A stretch of 17,237 nt of DNA from an uncultured Acidaminococcus sp. (GCA_900770265.1 CAAGJR010000083.1:1-17237); one strand, 5' to 3'; positions 6,795 to 14,206 are shown, numbered from the stretch's first letter. Numbers and translations are program-made. Notes: a model not told the origin generated them from the sequence alone.

Positions 6795-7720
6795 TCTTTG
6801 GGCTGACGGGCGGTTTGCACCGCCCTGCGGATCAGCTCTGCCAAATCCTCCATGGCCCGGGTCTGGTACGCCCCCTTGCGGTGGGCCAGCTGCAGGGTCC
6901 GGTGCAGCGGATGTCCCGGCAGCCGGTAGAACACCGCCCGGCTTTTCTTCCGCAGGATCTGCAGGGCCAGCCGGGGGATCAGGGCAAAGCCCTGGTTGGC
7001 CAGGGACAGCCGGTGGGACAGGGTCACGCTGTCCGTTTCCAGGATCACCCGGGGATGCAGGCCCGTTTCCCGGAAAAACGTCTCCGCCTGGAACCGCATG
7101 CCCCGCCCCGGTTTCAACAAAATGAACGGCTGCTGGTCCAGCAGGGAAAGGTCCTCCAGCTCGTTGGCACTGCCATAGGACCAGTGGGCCTGTTTTTCGT
7201 AAAAGAAGGGCGGTGCCTCCAGATAGATGGAGTCCGTCAAAAGGGGCTGGTACTCCAGTTCCGGGTCCCCGGTCTCATAGGTCAGGGCCAGGTCCAGCCG
7301 GCCCTGGTGGAGCAGGGGATTCAATTCCCGGATCCAGGTCTCCGTCAGCTGCAGTTCCACCTGGGGATACTGCTGCCGGAATTTTTCCAGAATCACGGGC
7401 AGCAGCACTTCGCTGGAGATCCGGGACAGCCCCAGCCGCACCTGGCCCGTATGGGAATCCCGGATGTCATGGATTTCCCGCTGTCCCTCCCGGTAGGCGT
7501 CCAGGGTACGCCGGGCCGTCCGGGCATAGATTTCTCCCGCCTGGGTCAGATAGACCCCGCTGGCTTCCCGGACCAGGAGCGGCAGCCCTGCCTCCTGTTC
7601 CAGTTCCCGGATGACCCGGCTCAGAGCCGGCTGGGCCATTTCCAGTTTCCGGGCCGCCGCCGTGATGCTCCCTTCTTCACAGACGGTCAGGAAATACCGC
7701 AGGTATTTTTCGTGGAACAT
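6785..7720 (-). CDS. LysR-family transcriptional regulator
   Basis: This 311-residue protein has the standard LysR layout and length. An N-terminal winged helix-turn-helix covers about residues 17-50 (GSITAAARKL followed by AQPALSRVIRELE). The effector-binding domain begins near residue 90 with QVRLGLSRISSEVLLPVI. The ATG at 7720 has AAGGAG eight bases upstream. The gene is divergent from the AbrB-family membrane protein, with overlapping promoter elements between them. In this family that arrangement usually means that the regulator controls its neighbour and itself. The effector cannot be read from the sequence. The protein ends in KEGV, encoded within a hairpin that includes the stop codon. 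Confidence 0.93.
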   Translation of the reverse strand: MFHEKYLRYFLTVCEEGSITAAARKLEMAQPALSRVIRELEQEAGLPLLVREASGVYLTQAGEIYARTARRTLDAYREGQREIHDIRDSHTGQVRLGLSRISSEVLLPVILEKFRQQYPQVELQLTETWIRELNPLLHQGRLDLALTYETGDPELEYQPLLTDSIYLEAPPFFYEKQAHWSYGSANELEDLSLLDQQPFILLKPGRGMRFQAETFFRETGLHPRVILETDSVTLSHRLSLANQGFALIPRLALQILRKKSRAVFYRLPGHPLHRTLQLAHRKGAYQTRAMEDLAELIRRAVQTARQPKEGV

Positions 7721-7753
7721 GGTTCTTCTCCTTCCATATCATTTTTGGTATGG

Positions 7754-7806
7754 TTCTATTATACTATTGGGATTTTACAGTATGGCAAGGATTTTTTATA
7801 ATAGAA
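7754..7806. promoter_or_regulatory. Divergent lysR/abrB promoter region with a palindrome
   Basis: A perfect 10-bp inverted repeat, TTCTATTATA (7754-7763) and TATAATAGAA (7797-7806), holds the two back-to-back -10 boxes. For the plus-strand gene TTTACA (7774-7779) lies 17 bases before TATAAT (7797-7802). For lysR the -10 is TATAAT (7763-7758) and only a poor -35 (TTGCCA, 19-base spacing) is seen. Between them ATACT (7761-7765) and AGTAT (7779-7783) form a dyad suitable as a LysR operator. Another dyad, CCATATC with GGTATGG, lies at 7734-7753. Confidence 0.6.
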
Positions 7807-7833
7807 GGGAATTTGCTGGAGAGGAGCGTTTCC

Positions 7834-8895
7834 ATGAAAAAGATCACTGCATTCCTGGTGGCCGCCCTGATCGGGTTCATCCTGCGGCAGCTGGGGATCC
7901 CCATTCCCTATATGCTGGGTGGCATCGTCACCGGCTTCGTCCTGCGCGCTTTCCTGGATGGTTCCTTCCAATGGCCCAGAGAATGGCGCACCGCCATGCT
8001 GGGAGTGGCCGGCTACGGCATCGGCAGCAACTGCACCCCGGAGACGTTCCTCAAACTTTCCCAGGAGACCCTGGGCATCGTCGGTGCCACCCTGTTCACC
8101 CTGGCCGTGTCCGTGGGCGTGGCCATCTACATGCACCGGCACACGTTCGCCAACCTGCTCAGTTCCATCATGGGCGTCATGCCCGGCGGGCTCACCGCCA
8201 TGACCGTATTGATGGAAGATTACAAAGAAGCCGACGAGAATGTTGTGGTCGTTTCCCAATGCCTGCGGCTGTTCATCGTGGAAGTCAGCGTCCCCTTCCT
8301 GGCCATCAACCTGTTCGGCGGGCAGGTGATCCGCCAGACCGGCCCCAGCCTGTGGGATACCAGTGTGGCAGACTTCCTGAGCCTGTTCCACCCGGGCTGG
8401 CTGCTGGTGGTTCCCCTGGCCCTGGGCGGCCGCTATCTGGCGGGAAAAGCCCACATGCCCACCAGCCAGCTGCTGGGGCCCATCATCGCCACAGCCCTGT
8501 TCGCCTGCTGGCAGGGCAGCGTGCCCCGGATTCCGGCGCCGGCCATGGCCTTTGCCCAGCTGCATATCGGCTTATATGTAGGGACCATGCTGGACCGGGA
8601 GAAACTGCTGAAGACCCACGCCCTGATTCCCAACATCCTGATCGGATCCCTGCTCATGGTCACATCCAGTGCCTGTCTCGCCCTGCTCCTGTCCCGGGCC
8701 TATGGCTTCACAGCCCTGACGGCCTTTCTGGCCCTGGCTCCCGGCGGCATCGCGGAAATGTGCCTGTCCGGCATGGAAATGCAGCAGGATGTGGCGGTGA
8801 TCCTGACCTACCAGCTCATCCGGGTCCTGGCCATCGCCCTGGGCGTCCCCTTCGCCATCCGGAAGGTGTTCAAGCCCACAGAAAAAGGGGTGTGA
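7834..8895 (+). CDS. AbrB-family membrane protein
   Basis: This 353-residue polytopic membrane protein belongs to the AbrB/'ammonia monooxygenase' membrane family, which has no relation to the AbrB transcription factor. About ten hydrophobic segments are visible, arranged as two similar halves. The PYMLGGIVTGF segment near residues 25-35 and the QLLGPIIATALF segment near the middle are the repeated signature. MPGGLTAM and APGGIAEM are a second matched pair. Transport is likely but the substrate is unknown. The ATG at 7834 follows GAGGAG by seven bases. Its divergent LysR neighbour is the likely regulator. The last codons (KGV plus TGA) lie inside a 28-bp perfect palindrome. Confidence 0.88.
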   Translation: MKKITAFLVAALIGFILRQLGIPIPYMLGGIVTGFVLRAFLDGSFQWPREWRTAMLGVAGYGIGSNCTPETFLKLSQETLGIVGATLFTLAVSVGVAIYMHRHTFANLLSSIMGVMPGGLTAMTVLMEDYKEADENVVVVSQCLRLFIVEVSVPFLAINLFGGQVIRQTGPSLWDTSVADFLSLFHPGWLLVVPLALGGRYLAGKAHMPTSQLLGPIIATALFACWQGSVPRIPAPAMAFAQLHIGLYVGTMLDREKLLKTHALIPNILIGSLLMVTSSACLALLLSRAYGFTALTAFLALAPGGIAEMCLSGMEMQQDVAVILTYQLIRVLAIALGVPFAIRKVFKPTEKGV

Positions 8896-8914
8896 AAATC
8901 GATTTTCACACCCC
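8887..8914 (-). terminator. 28-bp perfect palindrome at the abrB stop codon
   Basis: GGGGTGTGAAAATC (8887-8900) is exactly complementary to GATTTTCACACCCC (8901-8914). On the minus strand the hairpin is followed by five Ts (8886-8882), the form of an intrinsic terminator for antisense transcription arriving from pyc. On the plus strand no T run follows. The abrB stop TGA (8893-8895) lies within the arm. Confidence 0.7.
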
Positions 8915-8915
8915 C

Positions 8916-9041
8916 GTCATACGTCATAGGTCATACGTCATACGCTCAAGGATAAAATTCGCCTGAGGCTCATTTTAATATATTCAAAGCCAGCAGAGCT
9001 GGCTTCCATAGGCGTATGACGTATGACGCCTGACGTATGAC
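8916..9041. repeat. Inverted pair of heptamer arrays between abrB and pyc
   Basis: Four 7-base units, mostly GTCATAC, occupy 8916-8943. Four units, mostly GTATGAC, occupy 9014-9041. With two extra bases each they form 30-base arms (8916-8945 and 9012-9041) that pair at 27 of 30 positions around a 66-base core. The core is more AT-rich and holds its own small stem, GCCAGC with GCTGGC. Each array starts directly beyond the terminator-like hairpin of the neighbouring gene. On the complementary phase the units read GACGTAT, GACCTAT and GACGCCT, keeping the GAC seen in the other arrays. Confidence 0.8.
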
Positions 9042-9085
9042 AAAAGAGGCTGCGGAAATGCATTCGCATTTTCACAGCCTCTTTT
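9042..9085 (-). terminator. pyc intrinsic terminator
   Basis: AAAAGAGGCTG (9042-9052) and CAGCCTCTTTT (9075-9085) form a perfect 11-bp stem. An inner stem pairs AAATG (9056-9060) with CATTT (9067-9071). On the minus strand the hairpin closes with a run of four Ts, one base after the pyc stop codon. Confidence 0.85.
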
Positions 9086-9086
9086 C

Positions 9087-11505
9087 TTATTCGATCACCA
9101 CCAGCAGATCCCCGGACTGGATCTTGCTGGCAGCCTTCACCAGTACTTCTTTCACCAGGCCGTCCACCGGTGCCGTCAGGGTGGTTTCCATCTTCATGGC
9201 TTCCGTCACCATGAGCGGATCCCCCTGCTTCACCACGTTGCCCGGTTCCACCAGGACCCGCAGCACCGAGCCGGACAGGGTGGCCCCCACCTGGCCGGGC
9301 ACCGTCGGGTCGGCCTTCCGGGCCACGGCGGCCCCTTCGTTCACCTTGGCATCCCGCACTCGGATTTCCCGGGGCATGCCGTTGATTTCGAACTGCACCT
9401 CCCGGTACCCTTCTGCATCGGGCCGGGTCATGTAGTTCAGCCGTACCAGCACCAGCTTGCCGTCCATGTGCACCCGGATTTCCTCCCCGGGTTTCATGCC
9501 GAAGAAGAACGTGGGCGTATCCAGGATGCTCATATCCCCATATTGGTGGTACCGCTGCATATAGTCCTTATACACCTTGGGATACAGGCAGTAGCTGCTC
9601 ACCGCTTCCTCCGTCTCCGGCATATGGAGCGCCTTCATGTCGCTGGCCACCTTGCCCATATCGATGGGTTCGGGCTTTCTCTCCAGATGGGGTTTGGCCC
9701 CCCGCAGCACGATCTTCTGCAGCAGTTCCGGGAAACCGCCATAAGGCGTGCCCAGCTTGCCGTCGAAGAAGTCCACCACGCTCTGGGGGAAGTCCAGGGT
9801 TTCGCCCCGTTCGTAGATGTCCTTTTCCGTCAGGTCGTTCTGCACCATGAACAGGGTCATGTCCCCCACCACCTTGGAGGAGGGCGTCACCTTGATCACA
9901 TCCCCGAACATCTGGTTCACCCGGGCGTACATACGGCACACGTCCGGCCACCGGTCACCCAGGCCCACGGCCGCGGCCTGCTGCTGCAGGTTCGTATACT
10001 GCCCGCCGGGCATTTCATGCTGGAACACCGTGGTGTTGGGGCTGGTCATCCGGGCATCCACCCCGGCGTAGTATTTCCGCACCCCCTGCCAGTACCGGTC
10101 GATTTCCTCCAGGGCATCGATGTCCAGCTGGGGCTGCCGGGGCGTATACTGCAGCGCATAATACAGGGACGTCAGGGACGGCTGGCTGGTACCGCCGCTC
10201 ATGGCACTGGTGGCCACGTCCAGGATATCCACCCCGGCCTGCACGGCTTTGGCATAGCTGTACAGGGTGCAGCCGCCGCCCTCGTGGCTGTGGAGATGGA
10301 TGGGCAGGTCCACCGCATCCTTCAGTGCGGACACCAGGGCATAGGCCGCTTCCGGTTTCAGCAGCCCGGCCATGTCCTTGATGGCGATGATGTTGGCCCC
10401 GGCCTTTTGCAGCTCTTTGGCCAGGTTCGTGTAGTAGGTCAGGGAATATTTCTGACGCCCTTCGTCCAGGATATCCCCGGTATAGCAGATGGTGGCTTCG
10501 GCCACCTTGTCCAGTTTCCGCACCTCATCGATGGAGAACGTCATGTGGTCCAGCTGGTTCAGGCAGTCGAAGATCCGGAACACATCCACCCCGTTTTTGG
10601 CTGCCAGCCCCAGGAACTGCCGGATCACCTCCGGGGGATAGTTCGTATACCCCACGGCGTTGGCGCCCCGGGTCAGCATCTGGAACAGGATGTTGGGCGC
10701 CGCTTTCCGCATGAGACGCAGCCGCTCCCAGGGATCTTCATCCAAAAACCGGTAGGCTACATCAAAAGTCGCACCGCCCCAGTTTTCAAAGGCATACAAC
10801 TGGGGAACTTTTACGGCTGTATAGTGGATGGCCCCCAGGATGTCCCGGGTCCGCACCCGGGTGGCCAGCAGGGACTGGTGGGCATCCCGGTACGTGGTAT
10901 CCATGAGCAGCACCTGGTCCTGGTCCTGGATCCAGCGGGCGAACTTTTCCGGTCCCAGCTGGTCCAGCAGCTGCTTCGTTCCGGACGGGCAGGGTGCATC
11001 CCCCGCATCCAGTACCACCGGTTTGGGGAAATCCGGTTTCTGCATATGGCCGGCGCCCCGGTAGCCGTTCACGGTCACTTCCCCGATGTAGCTCAGCAGC
11101 CGGGTGCCCCGGTCGTCCACGTCCTCCGGGTTGATCAGCAGTTCCGGATGACGGTCGATGTAGTTCACATCACATTCCCCGGCCTGGAACGCCTGGTCCT
11201 TCAGCATGTTCTCCAGGAAGTAGATATTGGTCTTCACGCCGCTGATCCGGAATTCCTCCAGGCAGCGCAGCATCCGCTCGATGGTCTCCCTGGCCTCCAT
11301 GGCATGGGCCGTCACCTTCACCAGCAGGGAATCGTAGTACGGAGTGATCACCGCGCCCTGGTAGGCCGTGCCGGCATCCAGCCGGATGCCCGGGCCGCCG
11401 CCGCTCCGGTAGGCGATGATCTTCCCGGCATCCGGCATGAACTGGTTCTGGGGATCTTCCGTGGTGATCCGGCACTGGATGGCCACCCCGTTGCAGGGGA
11501 TGTCC
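9087..11505 (-). pseudogene. pyc: Pyruvate carboxylase, 3' fragment (C-terminal 805 residues)
   Basis: This part encodes the end of the biotin carboxylase domain (from DIPCNGVAIQCRITTEDP), the carboxyltransferase domain with DTTYRDAHQSLLATR, and the biotinyl domain. The biotin lysine lies in the motif EAMKMETT and is residue 1107 of the restored protein. The reading frame is intact to the TAA at 9087. The start is lost because an IS256-family element sits immediately upstream. The first usable start would be the GTG at 11486. An AGGAGG lies 17 bases before it, too far for normal initiation, so translation is probably poor. Even if made, it would lack the ATP-binding part. It could still be a carboxyltransferase-biotinyl protein, but it carries a stray piece of biotin carboxylase at its front. 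Confidence 0.93.
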
Positions 11506-11514
11506 TCCTGCCGG
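11506..11514. repeat. Target site duplication, left copy
   Basis: TCCTGCCGG occurs here and again at 12917-12925, directly flanking the element. IS256-family elements duplicate 8 or 9 bases of target. The last G may belong to the IS, in which case the duplication is 8 bases. Keeping one copy and removing the other together with the element restores pyc in frame. Confidence 0.9.
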
Positions 11515-11538
11515 GTAATGTCCTTATAATGGTGTAAA
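11514..11538 (+). repeat. IS left terminal inverted repeat
   Basis: This 25-base end matches the complement of 12892-12916 at about 16 positions, including GTCC (11520-11523, with the preceding G) and GTGTAAA (11532-11538). Read on the minus strand it contains a TATAAG (11529-11524) facing into the pyc 3' fragment. Confidence 0.8.
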
Positions 11539-11631
11539 AAGAGAAATCACAAAAAAAATGAGCCATATGCTCATCCTTTAGGTATAATGTAAATCAACCA
11601 AAACCCACAGCATACCAAGGAGGAATAACAA

Positions 11632-12870
11632 ATGGCTCACCTTAATATTACACTGGATCAGGAAGAAATACTAGCCCTTCTTTCGGTGGATCATGACGGA
11701 GCGTTCCGGAAATTGCTCCAGGAATGCCTGAACAAGGTTCTCCTGGCAGAATCCACGGAACAGCTGGGGGCTGAGCCCTATGAGCGTTCTGAAGAACGCA
11801 AGGACAGTCGTAATGGGACCAGAGAACGAGCTCTGAACCTTCGTGTTGGTACGATCACGCTCACGGTTCCCCGCCATCGGAATGTTCCATTTAAAACCAT
11901 GCTCTTTGAAAATTACGCCCGCAGCGAGGCTGCCCTCGTCGCCGGCATGGCTGAAATGGTCGTCAATGGGGTTTCTATCCGAAAAGTTGAGAAAGTCATG
12001 GAAGAACTTTGTGGAACAAGCTTTTCCAAATCTACTGTCTCCAATCTCTGCAAAGACCTTTCCAAAGATGTAGAAGCATTCCGAAACCGCTCTCTTAACG
12101 GCCCGTATCCTTTTCTGACGGTGGATGCCACCTACTTCAAGGTACGCGAGAACCATCGCATCATCTCCAAAGCCTTCATGATAGCCTACGGTACCAACAG
12201 CTATGGCAACCGTGAGATTTTGGGGTTCAACATATATCCGGAAGAGTCCACCAATACCTGGAGGGACTTCCTGGACAGTCTCAAGAAGCGAGGCCTGTAT
12301 GGCACGCTGCTGGTGACTTCTGATGCACATGGCGGAATCAAGGCTGCCTTGCAGAAAGAACTCCCTGAAGCTGCATGGCAGCGGTGCCAGTTCCACTTCA
12401 CTAAAAATATTGGTGAACTGACGCCCAAGAAGTACCAGGCAGGTCTCCGTGCGGAGGTCAATGAACTGTTTCAGGCAAAGACTATGAAAGAGGCCATTGA
12501 GAAACGGGATGAAATCCTTGCATCGTACAGCGAAGTGGCCCCCAGAGCGATGGCCTGTCTGGAAGAAGGATTCGAAGACGCCATGACAGTCATGGTGCTG
12601 CCGAAGGGAATGAGACGGTTTTTCCGAACGTCCAACCATATCGAGCGTGTCAACAGAGAACTCAAGCGCCGCTCAGATGTTATTGGGGTATTCCCGAATG
12701 AAACTGCGCTAATGCGATTGATGGGCTCAACGCTGATGGAGCTGAACGAAAAGCGACAGGCAGGCAAGGCTGTCTTTTCTCACCAAAGCTACGAAGAAAT
12801 GATGAAAAGTGATGTCCCTGCCGAGCTGAAGAGAGCAGCAATCCGCCAGATTAACATGGCTGCAGCCTAA
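11632..12870 (+). CDS. IS256-family (mutator-type) transposase
   Basis: This 412-residue DDE transposase has the usual length of the family. The catalytic residues can be placed at Asp165 (TVDATYFKVR), Asp231 (TSDAHGG) and Glu338 (NHIERVNRELKRR), with spacing very like that of IS256 itself. CQFHF lies after the second aspartate. The N-terminal region carries the DNA-binding segment with SEERKDSRNGTRER. The ATG at 11632 has AAGGAGG eight bases upstream, and a TATAAT (11583-11588) could be its -10 box. No frameshift or stop interrupts it, so the element should be able to move. Confidence 0.96.
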   Translation: MAHLNITLDQEEILALLSVDHDGAFRKLLQECLNKVLLAESTEQLGAEPYERSEERKDSRNGTRERALNLRVGTITLTVPRHRNVPFKTMLFENYARSEAALVAGMAEMVVNGVSIRKVEKVMEELCGTSFSKSTVSNLCKDLSKDVEAFRNRSLNGPYPFLTVDATYFKVRENHRIISKAFMIAYGTNSYGNREILGFNIYPEESTNTWRDFLDSLKKRGLYGTLLVTSDAHGGIKAALQKELPEAAWQRCQFHFTKNIGELTPKKYQAGLRAEVNELFQAKTMKEAIEKRDEILASYSEVAPRAMACLEEGFEDAMTVMVLPKGMRRFFRTSNHIERVNRELKRRSDVIGVFPNETALMRLMGSTLMELNEKRQAGKAVFSHQSYEEMMKSDVPAELKRAAIRQINMAAA

Positions 12871-12891
12871 TGATTTCATGACCTAAAGGAA

Positions 12892-12916
12892 TTTACACAC
12901 AAATTTGGACTTGACT
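12892..12916 (-). repeat. IS right terminal inverted repeat
   Basis: This is the partner of the left end at 11514-11538. The end lies in the reading frame of the interrupted pyc gene and adds ten codons (VKSKFVCKFL) before a TAG at 12883-12885. Confidence 0.8.
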
Positions 12917-12925
12917 TCCTGCCGG
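12917..12925. repeat. Target site duplication, right copy
   Basis: This is the second copy of TCCTGCCGG, identical to 11506-11514. In pyc it covers codons for Gly-Arg-Gln-Glu around residues 333-336. Confidence 0.9.
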
Positions 12926-14002
12926 CCCACATGAAGTTCCGGATCCGTCAGGGCATACCCTTCGGCGATCAGGATCTGGCTCTTGACGATATCCACGTCC
13001 GTGATGGCTTCCGTCACCGTATGTTCCACCTGCACCCGGGGGTTCACTTCGATGAAGTAGAAGTGCTCCTCATCCTGGTCCGCCAGGAATTCCACGGTAC
13101 CGGCGTTCACATAGCCCACGTTCTTCATGAGCTTCAGGGCCGCATTGCAGATGTTGTCCCGCAGCTGCTGGGGCAGGGACCAGGCCGGTGCCATTTCGAT
13201 GACCTTCTGGTGCCGCCGTTGGATGGAGCAGTCCCGTTCGTGGAGGTGGATCACATTGCCGTGCTCATCGCCCAGGATCTGCACTTCGATGTGTTTCGGG
13301 TTCATGATGCATTTTTCCACATAGACATCGTCGTCCCCGAAGGCCATCTTCGCTTCGCTGCGGGCCCGGTTGTAGGCTTCCTCCAGATCTTCCATCCGGT
13401 CCACGTTCCGCATGCCGCGGCCCCCGCCGCCGTTCACGGCCTTGATCATCACCGGCAGGCCCACTTTTTCCGCAAAGGCCTTCACTTCGGCGAAATCCTT
13501 TACCGCCCCATTGGTGCCGGGGATCATGGGGATGCCGGCCTTTTCCGCCTGGATCCGGGCATTCACCTTATCCCCGAACATTTCCAGGTGTTTCACCCGG
13601 GGCCCGATGAAGATGATGCCTTCTTCTTCGCAGCGCCGGGCCAGCTGGGCATTTTCCGCCAGGAACCCGTAGCCGGGATGGATGGCATCCACGTCATGTT
13701 CCTTGCAGATGCGGATGATGTCCTCGATATCCAGATAGGCATCCACCGGTTTCTTCCCCTTGCCCACCAGATAGGCTTCGTCGGCCCGGCTCCGGTGCAG
13801 GGACAGGATGTCCTCCCGGGAATAGACCGCAACGGTGCGGATGCCCAGTTCATGGCAGGCACGGAAGATGCGGATGGCGATTTCCCCACGGTTGGGGACC
13901 AGAATCTTATGGATGGCTCTCATGGCATTTCCTCCTTCAGGTACAAGCTGTATCACGAACAGTTGAATAATAGTCGCAATATTCATTCGGTGTTGCCGTT
14001 TT

Positions 14003-14030
14003 ATTGTACCATAATCGCCCAATGTTGCAA
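14003..14030 (-). promoter_or_regulatory. Putative pyc promoter
   Basis: A -35-like TTGCAA (14030-14025) and an extended -10 TGGTACAAT (14011-14003) are separated by 16 bases. The predicted leader is about 75 bases and ends with AAGGAGG before the pyc ATG. Nothing else recognisable was found between 13924 and 14100, a stretch that is markedly AT-rich upstream of the promoter. Confidence 0.6.
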
Positions 14031-14103
14031 CACATTTCTTATATTTGGTATTGATAATTTTTTATAGTGTTAATCGTTGTAAGAGAAGTTACAGTTCGAT
14101 ATG

Positions 14104-14124
14104 GGGAATTGGGAGTAGGGAATA
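14104..14124 (+). repeat. Three GGGAnnn heptamers
   Basis: Units GGGAATT, GGGAGTA and GGGAATA follow one another without gaps. The period is 7, as in the nearby GACnnnn arrays, but the unit sequence differs. The array is short, so chance cannot be excluded. Confidence 0.45.
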
Positions 14125-14142
14125 TTGTTTTCCAGGTTCACA

Positions 14143-14164
14143 GGACTTTGCTTCAGCAAAGTCC
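14143..14164. terminator. Hairpin beside heptamer array D
   Basis: GGACTTTGC (14143-14151) pairs exactly with GCAAAGTCC (14156-14164) around a TTCA loop. No T run follows on either strand, so termination is doubtful. Its position next to the heptamers matches the hairpins at 1448 and 2096. Confidence 0.5.
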
Positions 14165-14171
14165 CTCCTTC

Positions 14172-14206
14172 GGCTGGAGACTAGTGACTAGAGACTAGTG
14201 ACTGCA
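14172..14206 (+). repeat. Heptamer array D (five units)
   Basis: Units start at 14172, 14179, 14186, 14193 and 14200. They read GGCTGGA, then GACTAGT, GACTAGA, GACTAGT and GACTGCA. As in arrays A and B, a GGCTnnn unit comes first, directly after a hairpin and a few bases ending in TCGGCT. Confidence 0.8.

Larger units (their letters stand above)
11514..12916 (+). mobile_element. Intact IS256-family insertion sequence
   Basis: The element is 1402 or 1403 bases long, depending on whether the shared G at 11514 is counted. It contains one full transposase gene and is bounded by imperfect terminal inverted repeats. The left end is at 11514-11538 and the right end at 12892-12916. They share GTCC at positions 7-10 and GTGTAAA at 19-25 of each end, about 16 of 25 positions in all. 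A small hairpin (ATGAGC with GCTCAT, 11558-11574) lies behind the left end. Identical target duplications and an undamaged transposase suggest a recent insertion. The insertion lies antiparallel to pyc. Confidence 0.92.
12883..13923 (-). pseudogene. pyc: Pyruvate carboxylase, 5' fragment (N-terminal 336 residues)
   Basis: Pyruvate carboxylase makes oxaloacetate from pyruvate, bicarbonate and ATP, using biotin. This part encodes the N-terminal domain and the ATP-grasp region of the biotin carboxylase. The glycine-rich loop GGGGRG is at residues 165-170, and NPRVQVEH at about 294-301. After Glu336 the frame enters the IS, which adds ten foreign residues and a stop, giving a 346-residue product without the Biotin_carb_C region. 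It should be inactive. The start at 13923 is firm because AAGGAGG lies seven bases upstream. Joining 13923-12917 to 11505-9087 gives 3426 bases, 1141 residues plus stop, the normal length for single-chain pyruvate carboxylase. Confidence 0.95.

Noticed and set aside
7834..8895. AbrB as a transition-state transcription regulator or an ammonia monooxygenase
   Set aside because: The sequence is a polytopic membrane protein. Both names are historical labels of its family and do not describe its function.
7611..8966. Long plus-strand frame overlapping abrB in another frame
   Set aside because: The overlapping frame starting at 7834 has a good ribosome binding site and a clear membrane-protein family match. 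The longer one is Arg/Pro/His-rich with no recognisable domain.
9468..11537. Long open frame on the plus strand opposite the pyc 3' fragment
   Set aside because: It lies antisense to a clearly conserved protein in GC-rich DNA, has no ribosome binding site and gives His/Gly/Pro-rich nonsense. The same holds for the long plus-strand frames opposite leuC (3740-5302), leuB (2071-3255), the WG gene (5326-7125), lysR (6815-7801), the pyc 5' fragment (12931-14067) and metY (14304-15572).
9087..13923. Two separate genes for a two-subunit pyruvate carboxylase
   Set aside because: The break lies within the biotin carboxylase domain, has target duplications and IS ends, and closes in frame to a normal single-chain enzyme.
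13924..14022. In-frame upstream extension of the pyc 5' fragment
   Set aside because: It has no ribosome binding site, spans the predicted transcript start, and the family N-terminus begins at the ATG at 13923, which has AAGGAGG upstream.
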